DNA of 64,000 bases from Bernardetiaceae bacterium (GCA_025057115.1 JANWWZ010000001.1:248001-312000); one strand, 5' to 3'. Shown: positions 9,467-19,624, numbered from the stretch's first letter. The notes: generated by a model from the letters alone, not told the origin. Made by a program: numbers and translations.

Positions 9467-10525
9467 ATGGAAGAGGAACTTTACGTATTAACTCAAAAAA
9501 CACCTTCCAAAAATGTGGCCCTTAGCTACGCATTGGGAGGAATATTGCTAACCCTAGTCAGTGGGTTGATAGCAGGGGGGGCAGCATGGATGGTTGGAAT
9601 TGCTGGAGTAGTTGTCTTAATAGCAGGAATTGTAAAATATTTTGCCAAGCCTTCTCAAAAAATTACCCTTACTGAAAAAATGCTTTTGCTGCAGTCTCCT
9701 GGCAAAGAACAGCGAATGATCCTTAGTGCTATAGAAAAGGCAGAGATAGTGCAGCGAAAAGGCGGCAAGATTGAAAAAATCCCCCTTCAACAAGCTGACT
9801 CGCTTGCTGTTGGTGCTGAGGCTTTTCTTGTGGTAACAGATGCCAAAGGTCAGCGCATGGAGCTAGCCTCTTCTCAATTCAGCACCTCTGATTTTGAAGG
9901 TTTTCTTTACGTTTTGAAAAATCATTTGCAAACCAGTGGCAACTTACCCGATATAGCTGCTTATGACAAATTAATTGCTGAAAATCTTTCCCTTTTGCAA
10001 AAAGATGAGCAACTCAAAAAAACGATGCAAAAAAATTTAATAGACGCTTTCAAAGCCTTGTACGTACCTCGAGGCGAGCTTTATTTGAAAGAGCATCCAA
10101 AGGCAAAGGTCATTTTCAAGTATCAACCTAATCCCAACGAAGGAGCAACGTACTTTTTAGAACACGACTATCAACCTGGTTTAGATGCTCAAGCGGTTGA
10201 ACAAGGGAAACAACTTTTGTTACAAGCCCATCAAAACATCGCAGTCCTTGAAAAGCGCATGGAAGCCTATCGGCATATTGCTCAAAAACTCACTGCAATG
10301 AAGGAGCGCCTCACTGCTCAGCGCCGACTTACTCGCTTGGCTGGTGAGATGGAAATACTACAAGCCCAAAATGCTCATCACCAAGAAGCTCAAAGCGAAC
10401 ACGACCTACAGGTAACTACCTTTGAACAACTTCAACAGCTTACTTCTCAACTAAGCAGCATCCAAGACTTGGGCAATGCTGCTATCTTAGAACAGGTGGA
10501 TAAAATTTTAAACACTTCTTCCTAG
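9467..10525 (+). CDS. Unknown protein with N-terminal membrane hairpin and coiled coil
   Basis: A 352-residue protein that I do not recognise. After about 18 polar residues come two closely spaced hydrophobic helices (about 20-60: ALGGILLTLVSGLIAGGAAW, then MVGIAGVVVLIAGIV). A PH-like beta-rich stretch follows (about 65-140, KITLTEKMLLLQSPGKEQ onward). The rest is helical and rich in Q, L, K and E, typical of a coiled coil (about 150-350). It is probably an inner-membrane anchor with a cytoplasmic coiled-coil domain. Its TAG stop shares the palindrome CTAG with the stop of the convergent yajQ gene. No enzymatic motif is seen. Confidence 0.7.
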   Translation: MEEELYVLTQKTPSKNVALSYALGGILLTLVSGLIAGGAAWMVGIAGVVVLIAGIVKYFAKPSQKITLTEKMLLLQSPGKEQRMILSAIEKAEIVQRKGGKIEKIPLQQADSLAVGAEAFLVVTDAKGQRMELASSQFSTSDFEGFLYVLKNHLQTSGNLPDIAAYDKLIAENLSLLQKDEQLKKTMQKNLIDAFKALYVPRGELYLKEHPKAKVIFKYQPNPNEGATYFLEHDYQPGLDAQAVEQGKQLLLQAHQNIAVLEKRMEAYRHIAQKLTAMKERLTAQRRLTRLAGEMEILQAQNAHHQEAQSEHDLQVTTFEQLQQLTSQLSSIQDLGNAAILEQVDKILNTSS

Positions 10526-11016
10526 TCGCGCTTCATATTGACAAACTGTAAGGGAATATTGTAATCCTTTTGGCGCAACATAGCTATAATTTCTTGCAAG
10601 TCGTCTATTTTTTTGCCAGAAACCCGCACCATATCATCCATAATGCTTGCTTGTACTTTCAAGCCGGTTTCTTTGATGTCTTTGACGATCTTTTTGGCAA
10701 CTTCTTTGTCAATTCCTTCTTTGATGGAAATGTCTTTGCGCACCATGTTGCCAGAGGCGTATTCTGCTTTGCCAAAATCTAAGCACTTAGGATCGAGGTG
10801 TTGTTTAACCATGCGCTCAATGAGAATTTTAATGACTGATTTGAGGCTTAACTCATTGGCAGTTACAATGGTAATATGCAAATTTTTCTTGTCAAAGGTA
10901 ATTTCTGTTTTGCTGTCTTTGAGGTCAAACCGAGTGGCAATTTCTTTGCGCGCATTGTTAATTGCATTATCTAAAAGTTGGTGGTCAATTTTATTAACAA
11001 TATCAAAAGAAGGCAT
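10522..11016 (-). CDS. yajQ: YajQ family nucleotide-binding protein
   Basis: A 164-residue protein matching YajQ (UPF0234) along its whole length: MPSFDIVNKIDHQLLDNAIN at the start, RFDLKDSKTEITFD, and VRVSGKKIDDLQEIIAMLR near the end. The family has two ferredoxin-like domains. Some members bind cyclic di-GMP and act with transcription regulators, and binding to tRNA or other nucleotides has also been reported, so the role here is open. It is cytoplasmic and monocistronic. It converges on the unknown gene 9467-10525 with a 4-base overlap in which both stop codons lie in CTAG. Confidence 0.94.
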   Translation of the reverse strand: MPSFDIVNKIDHQLLDNAINNARKEIATRFDLKDSKTEITFDKKNLHITIVTANELSLKSVIKILIERMVKQHLDPKCLDFGKAEYASGNMVRKDISIKEGIDKEVAKKIVKDIKETGLKVQASIMDDMVRVSGKKIDDLQEIIAMLRQKDYNIPLQFVNMKRD

Positions 11017-11105
11017 AATTTAATTTCCACTAATTTGAGGTCAAATTTGCAAACAAGCCCGCTTTTTTGCAATTGAGTACAAGATTTGCACCACTTAGGG
11101 CAAGT

Positions 11106-12797
11106 ATGAAAAAACTCTCTCTACAATTGGGACTTTGGGGATGGCTGGCAATTTCTACTGCCTTAGGACAAGTGGCTATGATTCCCGACTCACTGGAAGC
11201 AAAAGGCAAGTTCCATCAAAACAAACGCACAGGAGTTTGGAAATTTTACTTTCCTTCTACCAAGGAGCTATTCATCGAAGGCAGTTTCCACAATCACGTG
11301 CCCGAAGGCAAATGGTGGTGGTATCGGCGGGGAAAAGTTTTTTTTGAAATTTCTTTTCGAAAAGGTTTGCCCGAAGGATGGGGAAAATGGTATGCCGAAG
11401 GGAAACTGGTTTATCAGCAGTGGTTTCAAAAAGGACGCGCCAGTGGGGCGTTTGCTTATTACAATCCCTCAGGACATTACGCGTTGCGGGGCGCAGTGGA
11501 GGAAAATCGCCATCGCGGTACATGGCAAGTATTTTTTCCCGATGGCAAGTTAGCAGCCGAGTGGAATTGTTACAAACAAGGCGTTTATCACGGAGAAGCC
11601 AAGTGGTTTTTGCCTGATGGTACGCCATACGCTAAAGGCAATTTTCTCACCGCACTTGCTGAAGGTCGCTGGGAGTTTAATTGGTCTCCCAAAAATTGGT
11701 ACTTGATTGGACATTTTAAAGACGGCAAACCCCATGGTCTCTGGCAGATTTATCACCAACAACAGCTTTTACATCAGCTTTCTTTCAAAGAAGGCATGCC
11801 TGATAAAGATCATTTACACTACGACCTTGCTGGGAATATTATCGAAAAAGTGCAATATGACAGCGGAAAAGTAATAAGCTGGGAAAGCAAATACAGCCTG
11901 CAAGAATCTCTAAAAAGAGAAAATCGCATCTTTCTGGATGACTATGGCAAACCCATTGCAGAAGGCACCTACCAAAATGGTCTCTTGGAAGGTCAGTTCA
12001 CTTATTGGGGTGCTTTAGGGGAAACCTTGACTATCCACTATCTGCAAGGGCAGCTTGCTTCTTTTGCCGAACTACAACAGAAAGGAAAAGCATTAGCCAA
12101 AATTGCCTATGCAAAGGATAAAAATATGAGTCAATGCCAGCTCTTCTATCCCGATGGCACTATAAAAGCGCAAGGTGTTTTGTGTGGCAACCAACCTTCA
12201 GGGGTTTGGCAGTTCTTTCATTCCAATGGAAAACTAAAAGCACAAGGAGAGTTCATAGGAGGATTGCCTTCCAATCACTGGAAATATTACGATGAAAATC
12301 AACAACTTCAAGCAGAAGGAAGACTGCAAAAGGGATGCCTTCAAGGACAGTGGTCCTTTTACCACAAAGGAGTTTTAAAAGCAGTAGGCAACTTTGAAGA
12401 GGGACTACGGCACGGTTTGTGGACAGACTATTATGCTCAGGGAGGAGTAAAAGCCATAGGCAAGTATTGGTACGACCGCGAGGATAGTCTATGGCGATAC
12501 TTTCATCTTAACGGTCAGGAAAGCCAACAAGAGCACTGGTACAAAGGCAAGTTATTGGAAGTAACTGATTTCAAAGCACCTAATGGTCGCTCGTTGCCCA
12601 AAGGTACGCTCAAGCAAGGCAACGGAAGTCGATTTATCTACCACTCGCGTCGGAGTTGGATGGGCAAATGGCGCCTCTCGGTAGAAGGATACTACAAAAA
12701 TGGCTTGCCAGAAGGGCGCTGGCGTTATTACCATCCCAAAGGAAGGCTGCTAAAAGAGCTTATTTTTGTGCAAGGTAAGCCTATTGACAATGAATAA
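11106..12797 (+). CDS. Exported MORN_2-type repeat protein
   Basis: A 563-residue protein built almost entirely of about 18 degenerate repeats of 23-25 residues with the pattern GxWxxYxxxGxLxxxGxFxxGxxxG, as in VPEGKWWWYRRGKVFFE and PSGVWQFFHSNGKLKAQGEF. This is the MORN_2 (YwqK-like) variant, a beta-hairpin solenoid. The start at 11106 gives the signal peptide MKKLSLQLGLWGWLAISTALGQ; an earlier ATG at 11067 would put 13 polar residues in front of it. It is therefore probably periplasmic or at the cell surface. Its end overlaps the start of the next gene by 8 bases, so translation is probably coupled. MORN_2 proteins lack a settled function; binding to peptides or envelope partners is an inference. 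Confidence 0.85.
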   Translation: MKKLSLQLGLWGWLAISTALGQVAMIPDSLEAKGKFHQNKRTGVWKFYFPSTKELFIEGSFHNHVPEGKWWWYRRGKVFFEISFRKGLPEGWGKWYAEGKLVYQQWFQKGRASGAFAYYNPSGHYALRGAVEENRHRGTWQVFFPDGKLAAEWNCYKQGVYHGEAKWFLPDGTPYAKGNFLTALAEGRWEFNWSPKNWYLIGHFKDGKPHGLWQIYHQQQLLHQLSFKEGMPDKDHLHYDLAGNIIEKVQYDSGKVISWESKYSLQESLKRENRIFLDDYGKPIAEGTYQNGLLEGQFTYWGALGETLTIHYLQGQLASFAELQQKGKALAKIAYAKDKNMSQCQLFYPDGTIKAQGVLCGNQPSGVWQFFHSNGKLKAQGEFIGGLPSNHWKYYDENQQLQAEGRLQKGCLQGQWSFYHKGVLKAVGNFEEGLRHGLWTDYYAQGGVKAIGKYWYDREDSLWRYFHLNGQESQQEHWYKGKLLEVTDFKAPNGRSLPKGTLKQGNGSRFIYHSRRSWMGKWRLSVEGYYKNGLPEGRWRYYHPKGRLLKELIFVQGKPIDNE

Positions 12798-14931
12798 TTG
12801 CTCTTTTGCCCTGCTCTGGTGGCTTGTTTTGGCAATATCTCAAACCATAGCCCAACCGCGAGCAGGAAAAATTCCTCAACTTCGCGAAGTAACCATTAGC
12901 ATCGATACAGGCTACTATGCGCTTTCTACACACGGCGTTGTTTTTCAGGGCGTTAGGCAACTGGCTTTCCCCTATTACCACAGCAATAGCACAGCTGAAG
13001 TCCGCTTTTATTTTTCCCATGCCGAAGCCATTCAACAATGGCGCTTGTTGCCCTCTGCTGACTTTGAAGTATTGGATTCCTTATTGCCTTTGGCCTGGAA
13101 CGATTATTTGACAGCAAAACTGCAATTCACCGACCTCAACAAGGTACAATTTCTTTCCCTTCACTTGTGGGTAGTGTACCACGACAACGGCTTGCGCGAG
13201 CAATTTTTTAGTGTGCGGCTAATGCCTTACAAGATACCGCAAGTGCGTTTGTTGAAACTCAAAGACGAAATTTACATTGGCGAGGAAGAAGTGTTAGACC
13301 TAGACGTAAGCGAGCCGGAGTGGTTGTTGGTAGAAAATAAATGGACCGAAAACCAGCCCGTTGATTATAAAATTTCCAATTTTCAAGGACGAATCAGGCT
13401 CCATCTTGCTGCCAATGAAGTGGGAAGGCACCAGCTCAACATCCAACTTGCCACCTTGCGACCATTCATCGGCGCACACGGACAGCCTACATATTTATTA
13501 CCCCCCCTGCAGCTAACGGTTCAAGCTCGCCCTAGCCGATTGGTTTTTCTTCGCTTGTATAAAAATGAAATCATTTACAGCGAGCAAACGGGCGCCGAGC
13601 AAGAAATTGAAATGGATTACCACAAAAATTTGCAGCTGCGAAAAACTTATCGCATCGAAAACCAACAAGAACCAGGAGGCAAACTCATAGGTGAAATCTT
13701 TACAAAAAGCAAATTAAGCACAAACCGCGTGCTATGCAACTTGAGAGTATACGGATTGCATCGGCAGCAAGATGGTTATTTATACCTCAAAGACGGCGAC
13801 AATACTGTGTATTTAACTAATGCCAACATTATCCCGCGCACCACTATTACCCGCGTAACCATTTCCCGCGACGGCGCCGAATGGACCGATAACTTGAGCG
13901 TGCAACCTGGAGAAACCATCGATCTGCGCATTGAAGGCAAATCTCTTAATAAAGCCTTTTTTAGCTTGGAAGGACTTTCTACCATGCGGCAAGATAGCCT
14001 TTTGCGCAATGAGAATTTGCTTCAGTTCAGAATTAAAATTCCCGCTGATATTGCCCGTCGGCGTCTTGCCTTGATTATGAACGAACAAAACTCTGGCTTT
14101 TATTTCACTGTAAAGGAGTTTCAGCGCGCCCGCCCCTTGGATTTTGTCCGCATTGACTACGGCAGGGGATACCAACCCTTGACAGATATTACCGCGGTGG
14201 TGCTATATGACAAAGTGGTGCAAGAAATCAAAATTGCCTTTGAAACAGATAGCATCGATTTGCCCAACCGCTTTTTTGGCAAGCAATACTTGGAAGCGGA
14301 GGTGCGCATCAGCTCGCAAAACAATCAATTGCAAGAGTTCAGGCGAATAGAAAACCTTTGTGCTTGTCCCTCAGAACAAACAATAAGAGGTCCTTACTAC
14401 GATCGGAAAGATTGTACCCGAGGCGTGGTCTTGCTCAACAACGTTCTTAGCCGAAAAACTCGCGACCTTGAAGATTGGAGTAGAATCGAAATTACTTTCC
14501 GCCACCGCCCAGACCGCTATGGAGGAGATGGCTATAGCCACAAAGTAGAAATTGTTTTGCAGCGGTATTATTCTTTTGACATAGACGTTTCTTTCCCTGC
14601 CGGGCTGATTACCAAAAAAGTAGGGACGGAGGGATTTACTTCACTGGGTGGTATTAGCTTGGCAGTCATTGCCCAGTTTCGATTTTTCCAGCCCAACAAG
14701 ATAGCTGCTCTGCGCCCCTACAGAATAGGCGTAGGAGCGTTAGCACTCAATACCTTTAATTTCAACACCACTAATGACAACCGCGATTTAGGACTTGTAG
14801 TACTTGGTTCGGTATACCCCAGCCGCCGCGATGTAAAATTGAGTTTTCCGCTTTTTGGAGGTTTTGGCTACTTGCTTCGCGAAATGCGTTGGTTCTTCTT
14901 GCTCGGACCTGGAGTGCGAATTCAGCTCTAG
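12790..14931 (+). CDS. Large exported beta-rich protein of unknown function
   Basis: A 713-residue protein starting with signal peptide MNNCSFALLWWLVLAISQTIAQ (start at 12790; an ATG at 12766 lies inside the upstream gene and would extend it by eight residues). The body alternates beta strands in segments of about 90 residues that look like Ig/bacterial-surface domains. A cysteine-bearing loop follows (ENLCACPSEQ, then YYDRKDC). The last 130 residues alternate hydrophobic and polar with repeated Gly/Phe, ending MRWFFLLGPGVRIQL, as in an outer-membrane beta barrel. It overlaps the MORN_2 gene by 8 bases in a different frame. I recognise no family. A surface or outer-membrane location is inferred from the barrel-like tail. 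Confidence 0.75.
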   Translation: MNNCSFALLWWLVLAISQTIAQPRAGKIPQLREVTISIDTGYYALSTHGVVFQGVRQLAFPYYHSNSTAEVRFYFSHAEAIQQWRLLPSADFEVLDSLLPLAWNDYLTAKLQFTDLNKVQFLSLHLWVVYHDNGLREQFFSVRLMPYKIPQVRLLKLKDEIYIGEEEVLDLDVSEPEWLLVENKWTENQPVDYKISNFQGRIRLHLAANEVGRHQLNIQLATLRPFIGAHGQPTYLLPPLQLTVQARPSRLVFLRLYKNEIIYSEQTGAEQEIEMDYHKNLQLRKTYRIENQQEPGGKLIGEIFTKSKLSTNRVLCNLRVYGLHRQQDGYLYLKDGDNTVYLTNANIIPRTTITRVTISRDGAEWTDNLSVQPGETIDLRIEGKSLNKAFFSLEGLSTMRQDSLLRNENLLQFRIKIPADIARRRLALIMNEQNSGFYFTVKEFQRARPLDFVRIDYGRGYQPLTDITAVVLYDKVVQEIKIAFETDSIDLPNRFFGKQYLEAEVRISSQNNQLQEFRRIENLCACPSEQTIRGPYYDRKDCTRGVVLLNNVLSRKTRDLEDWSRIEITFRHRPDRYGGDGYSHKVEIVLQRYYSFDIDVSFPAGLITKKVGTEGFTSLGGISLAVIAQFRFFQPNKIAALRPYRIGVGALALNTFNFNTTNDNRDLGLVVLGSVYPSRRDVKLSFPLFGGFGYLLREMRWFFLLGPGVRIQL

Positions 14932-15102
14932 CCGTTGCTGACAGAAGCCACTCTTCGACAATTTCAACAAATGCAGGTATAGAAAGTTGTCCACTGTTGC
15001 TGTCTGATTTAGAGGGCTTAACGAAAAAACTTGCCTTTTGCTGTTTCATAATTGTCAAAAAAATCATTCATTTGCATAAATACACCTTAAATCTACCAAG
15101 TA

Positions 15103-18100
15103 ATGATGAAGCAATGGTTACTACGTAGTATTGCGAGTTTGTTTGCAATGCTAATTGCTGTTGCCACACAGGCTCAAACTAGGACCATATCAGGTAAGGT
15201 CACTTCTGCAGAAGATGGGTCGCCCTTGCCTGGAGTTACCGTGCAAATCAAGGGCACTAATACGGGTACTCAAACTGATGCAGAAGGTAAATTTTCTATC
15301 AATGCACCCGAGAACGCTACCTTAGTGTTTCGATTTGTAGGTTTGAAGACGCAAGAAATTGCCGTAGGAGGACGCTCTTCGATTGATGTACGCATGGAAG
15401 TAGATGAGCGGGTATTGTCAGAAGTAGTCGTAACGGGTTATGGGGCGATGGAAAAGCGCGAAATTACCGGTTCTATTGCCTCTGTAAGAGGAGATGTAAT
15501 TCAAAACCTTCCCCTACAAAGTTTTGACCGCGCTTTGCAAGGACGGGCAGCAGGAGTGCTAGTGCAAGCAGCTAACGGCGTTCCAGGAGGAGCCGTTTCT
15601 GTACGCATTAGAGGTATCGGCTCTATTACTGCAGGTAATGAACCGCTTTATATCGTAGATGGCGTAGTGATGAACAATGCCAGCACTACCAACTTTGTAA
15701 GCTCTAACCCTTTAGCATTTTTGAACCCTAATGATATTGAGTCTATTGAAGTGCTCAAAGATGCTGCAGCAGCTTCTGTTTACGGGGCTCAAGCAGGAAA
15801 TGGAGTAGTGTTAGTAACTACAAAAAAGGGTCGGGCTGGCAGAACCGAGTTTAACCTCAACTACTACTACGGCAGTGTTGAACCCATTCGGTACATGAGA
15901 GTGCTCAACAGTCAGCAGTGGATTCAGGTGCGGACAGAGGCTGTTCGCAACCAAAACCCTGCCCTTACTGAAGCACAAGCCCGCAGTGCCGTTTTGACAA
16001 GCATCCGCTTACCTGGTAACCTGACTGATGAACAAATTGCCGCCCTGCCCACTTACGATTGGCAGCGAGCTGCTTACCGGCAAGGCATTATCAATAACAT
16101 TGAACTTTCTGCCCGCGGCGGTAACGAAAAAACTACGTTTGCTCTCTCTGGCTCCTACAACCAGCAAGATGCCAACGTAATTGCAGTAGACTTCAAACGC
16201 GCTACGGGTAGAATGGCGGTTCAACACCAAGTAAACAATAAACTGCGCTTTGAAACTTCCATTAACTTGAGCAATATCAAACAGCGCGGTCCTTTCGGTA
16301 GCCCTGCTGGTGGCTCCTTTTTGGGTTCTCCTTCCTTCTCCTCTCCTTTGATTATTCCTACCAATCCCATCTATAACGAAGATGGTTCTTACTTCGGCAC
16401 TCCTGCTACAGGAGGTTTAGCAGGCATTCTGAACCAAAACGTAATTATGAATGCCGAGTACAATACAATACTAAACGTTACCCGCCAAGTAGTAGGCAAT
16501 GCCAAAGCAGTATGGAATCCGTTTAAAGAAGTTACTGTGAGCTCTTTCTATGGCTTAGATTACCGCGAAATCAAAGGGGAGTACTATGCCGATCCGCGCA
16601 CTGCCGATGGCTTCGGAGTAAGAGGACGCCTAACGAATGAAAGTGAATACAACGCTACTTTTACAGCCAACCCTATAGTTATCAATTTTGCTAAAAATAT
16701 TGGCTCATCTCATAAGCTAAACACTACTTTAGCCACCGAGTACGTGCAAGAAGTATTTGAAGGAATTAATCAACAGATTACCACTTTCCCTACTTCTCAA
16801 TTCCGCACTGCTAACACGGGAGCAACGCCTGTTTCTATTGGTGGCTTTTGGACAAGCTACCGCCGAGCAGGAGTAGCTGGCATTATGCAGTATGGATTTA
16901 AAAACCGCTATTTTGTTAATGCTGTGCTGCGCCGCGATGGTTCTTCTCGTTTTGGCAAGAACAATCTGTATGGTACATTTGGTTCGGTGTCTGCGGCGTG
17001 GCTTCTGACCGAAGAAAGTTTCTTGAAAGATAAAGTAGAGTGGATAGATGAAATTAAACTGCGCGTAAGCTACGGCTCTACAGGCAACTCGCAAATCGGC
17101 AACTTTGATTCGCGGGGCTTGTTCGGTGGTGGATTTAACTATGGAAACGACGCAGGCATCGCTCCCACTAACTTAAATAATCCTACCTTGCGCTGGGAAC
17201 GGCAAGTAAACACTGAAGGAGGCTTAGACTTGGCTCTCTTCAATCGCCGTCTCACCTCTACAATCGGCTATTTTAATAAAGAAAGTCGCGATTTGCTCTT
17301 GGACCAACCCGTACCCTGGACAAGTGGCTACAGCAGCATTACCAGCAACGTAGGACGCCTTTACAATCGCGGCGTAGAGTTTGAACTCAATACAGTTAAT
17401 GTAGATACGCGCGGCTTTAAGTGGACTACTAGCTTTAACGTCACTAAGCTAGAAAATAAGGTAACCCGTTTAGCTGAAGGGGATACAGTGCTTCCAGGCA
17501 ATCCTTCTGTGCGTTTAGGTCATCCCTTGGGCGCTATTTTTACTGCTCAATATGCGGGAGTAAACCCAGCTACAGGTCGTCCTATGTGGTATGACCGCAA
17601 TGGCAACATTACTTACTTGCCGCAAAACCCTGCTGATTTCCGCGTACTGGGCTCTGGATTGGCTAATCTGTTTGGAGGCTTTACAAATACCTTCTCTTAC
17701 AAAGGGTTAGAATTAACTATTTTCTTCCAGTATGAGTTTGGGCGCAAAGCCTTCAACAACCAAAACAGTTTCTTGATGGAAAACGGAGGTCGTTTATTTA
17801 ATTCTCTGTTAGATGTCTTCGAACGCCGTTGGACTACCCCAGGACAAATCACTGATGTGCCTCGTCCTATTAACGGCAATGCTGAAGTACGCGGTGCAAG
17901 CCATCTTAGCGGCTCCCGCACCCTGGAGGATGCCTCTTATATTCGCCTCAAGCAACTTACTTTAGCCTATAATTTGCCACAGAACTTGACACAAAAAGTA
18001 AAAATCAACCGCGCACGTTTGTACGCCCAAGCTATCAACCTAATTACATGGACCAAATGGACAGGTTACGACCCTGAATTTTTAAACTTGGGCGCTGGCA

Positions 18101-18159
18101 ATAATGGCGTAGTGCCACAATCTCGCAACTATACCTTCGGAGTTGAAATCGGCTTTTAA
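15103..18159 (+). CDS. SusC/RagA-type TonB-dependent outer-membrane receptor
   Basis: A 1018-residue TonB-dependent transporter. In order it has a signal peptide (about 1-24, ending ATQAQ), a carboxypeptidase-regulatory-like domain (ISGKVTSAEDGSPLPGVTVQ and following, about 29-105), the TonB-box-like VLSEVVVTGYGA, a plug (GRAAGVLVQAANGVPGGAVS, IRGIGSI, EVLKDAAAASVYGAQAGNGV) and a barrel of about 750 residues ending FGVEIGF. This is the SusC subclass that imports glycans or peptides together with a SusD-type lid. susD starts 22 bases downstream. No glycosidase, sigma/anti-sigma pair or sensor flanks it, so the substrate is open. The start is the first of two adjacent ATG codons. Confidence 0.96.
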   Translation: MMKQWLLRSIASLFAMLIAVATQAQTRTISGKVTSAEDGSPLPGVTVQIKGTNTGTQTDAEGKFSINAPENATLVFRFVGLKTQEIAVGGRSSIDVRMEVDERVLSEVVVTGYGAMEKREITGSIASVRGDVIQNLPLQSFDRALQGRAAGVLVQAANGVPGGAVSVRIRGIGSITAGNEPLYIVDGVVMNNASTTNFVSSNPLAFLNPNDIESIEVLKDAAAASVYGAQAGNGVVLVTTKKGRAGRTEFNLNYYYGSVEPIRYMRVLNSQQWIQVRTEAVRNQNPALTEAQARSAVLTSIRLPGNLTDEQIAALPTYDWQRAAYRQGIINNIELSARGGNEKTTFALSGSYNQQDANVIAVDFKRATGRMAVQHQVNNKLRFETSINLSNIKQRGPFGSPAGGSFLGSPSFSSPLIIPTNPIYNEDGSYFGTPATGGLAGILNQNVIMNAEYNTILNVTRQVVGNAKAVWNPFKEVTVSSFYGLDYREIKGEYYADPRTADGFGVRGRLTNESEYNATFTANPIVINFAKNIGSSHKLNTTLATEYVQEVFEGINQQITTFPTSQFRTANTGATPVSIGGFWTSYRRAGVAGIMQYGFKNRYFVNAVLRRDGSSRFGKNNLYGTFGSVSAAWLLTEESFLKDKVEWIDEIKLRVSYGSTGNSQIGNFDSRGLFGGGFNYGNDAGIAPTNLNNPTLRWERQVNTEGGLDLALFNRRLTSTIGYFNKESRDLLLDQPVPWTSGYSSITSNVGRLYNRGVEFELNTVNVDTRGFKWTTSFNVTKLENKVTRLAEGDTVLPGNPSVRLGHPLGAIFTAQYAGVNPATGRPMWYDRNGNITYLPQNPADFRVLGSGLANLFGGFTNTFSYKGLELTIFFQYEFGRKAFNNQNSFLMENGGRLFNSLLDVFERRWTTPGQITDVPRPINGNAEVRGASHLSGSRTLEDASYIRLKQLTLAYNLPQNLTQKVKINRARLYAQAINLITWTKWTGYDPEFLNLGAGNNGVVPQSRNYTFGVEIGF

Positions 18160-18181
18160 TCTTTAAAATGCAATAAGACCT

Positions 18182-19624
18182 ATGAATAATAAAATATTCC
18201 TCATCAAAGCACTGGCGCTAGCTGCAGTAGTGTTCTTTGCTTCGTGCAATAACTTACTCGATGTCAATCCACGCCAGTCTATTGATTCTGCTACTGCTCT
18301 TACTACTCAAGAAGCATTAGAAGCAGCTATTTCAGCTGTTTACGATAGGCTGCAAGGGTTGCGCATGTATGGGCGAGATTTTGTCGCCTTGCCTGAGGCA
18401 CTTTCTGACAATGGTCGAGCTACTCAAAAATCAGGGCGTTTATTTCCCGAGTATCTCAATCAACCCAATGCCCACTTTACTGCTGCTACATGGCAACTTT
18501 CTTATGCAGCTATCAACCAAATCAATCTAATTTTGGATGCTGCCCCACGCGTTTCCATGCCAGATGCAGCACGTAATAACATAGAAGGGCAAGCCCTTTT
18601 TCTGCGTGCGTTACTTTATCACAATTTGGCGCGCGTGTATGCATATGACCCTGGCGCAGTGATAGCTCAAAACAATCGTGGTTGCGTTCCTTTAGTACTT
18701 ACTCCCATTTTAAGCGCAGACCAAATAGAAAAACCTGCCCGAGCTAGTATCGATGCTGTTTATGACCAAATTTACAAAGACCTTAATGATGCTATTGTAA
18801 AGCTGGCAGGTGTTCCCAATAGCAGAGCGCCTTTTTATGCTACTCGTGCAGCGGCAGAGGCTCTCTATAGTCGTGTGGCATTATACCGTCGGGACTATGC
18901 CAACGTAATTCGGTTTGCTAACGATGCCCTTAGCAGAGGAGTAGGTACGTTTCTCAATACGGCGCAGTATGTTCCTGGCTGGCGCACACCTGTTCACCCC
19001 GAATCTATCTTTGAACTGCAATACGTAGCGGCTGAAAACTTGGGAGTAAATGAGGCGCTGCAAACTACTTATACCACCTTGCTTGAACTAGGCAACCGCG
19101 CTCGCACAGGTGGTTTTGGTGATCTGGTGCCTACTGCAGAACTGCTTAGGCTAATGGAAGCCGAAGGCAATGACGTACGGCGCCAGCTCTACGAATTAGG
19201 TACTACAGGACGCGGACCAGCAGAAATTGAGTGCACCAAGTTTTTTGGAAAAAATGGTCAACCTAATTTGGATAACATTCCAGTGATTCGCGTTTCGGAG
19301 GTAATTCTCAATCGCGCAGAAGCCCATGCTATGCGCGGTGAACAAGCCCAAGCCCTAGCAGACCTCAACCGCATTCGCACACGCGCAGGACTTCCTCCTG
19401 TCAATCTCAGTGGTCCAGAGTTGCTAGAGGAGATTCTCAAGCAGCGTCGCATCGAGTTGGCATTTGAAGGAGATCGCTGGTTTACGCTTAAGCGCTTAGG
19501 TCGCGATATTGTCAAGGCTGCTCCAGCACAAACGTTGCCCTTTACTGACTTCCGCATTTTAGCCCCCATTCCAGTGCGCGAAGTACAGGCAAATCCCAAC
19601 TTGCAACAAAATCCAGGTTATTAA
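18182..19624 (+). CDS. SusD/RagB family surface lipoprotein
   Basis: A 480-residue partner of the preceding SusC protein. Signal peptide with lipobox FASC (MNNKIFLIKALALAAVVFFASC), then the SusD-like N-terminal region (LDVNPRQSID, LTTQEALEAAISAVYDRLQG). TPR-like helices follow (NIEGQALFLRALLYHNLARVYA), and the C-terminal RagB domain has NRAEAHAMRGEQAQALADLN and the hallmark RRIELAFEGDRWFTLKRLGR. These lipoproteins sit on the outer surface and close over the SusC barrel. A 9-bp hairpin (19633-19655) separates it from the third gene of the unit. Confidence 0.96.
   Translation: MNNKIFLIKALALAAVVFFASCNNLLDVNPRQSIDSATALTTQEALEAAISAVYDRLQGLRMYGRDFVALPEALSDNGRATQKSGRLFPEYLNQPNAHFTAATWQLSYAAINQINLILDAAPRVSMPDAARNNIEGQALFLRALLYHNLARVYAYDPGAVIAQNNRGCVPLVLTPILSADQIEKPARASIDAVYDQIYKDLNDAIVKLAGVPNSRAPFYATRAAAEALYSRVALYRRDYANVIRFANDALSRGVGTFLNTAQYVPGWRTPVHPESIFELQYVAAENLGVNEALQTTYTTLLELGNRARTGGFGDLVPTAELLRLMEAEGNDVRRQLYELGTTGRGPAEIECTKFFGKNGQPNLDNIPVIRVSEVILNRAEAHAMRGEQAQALADLNRIRTRAGLPPVNLSGPELLEEILKQRRIELAFEGDRWFTLKRLGRDIVKAAPAQTLPFTDFRILAPIPVREVQANPNLQQNPGY

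Noticed and set aside
15050-15085. TTCATTTG upstream of susC as a promoter
   Set aside because: The -7 element departs from TAnnTTTG and no TTG lies at the right spacing.
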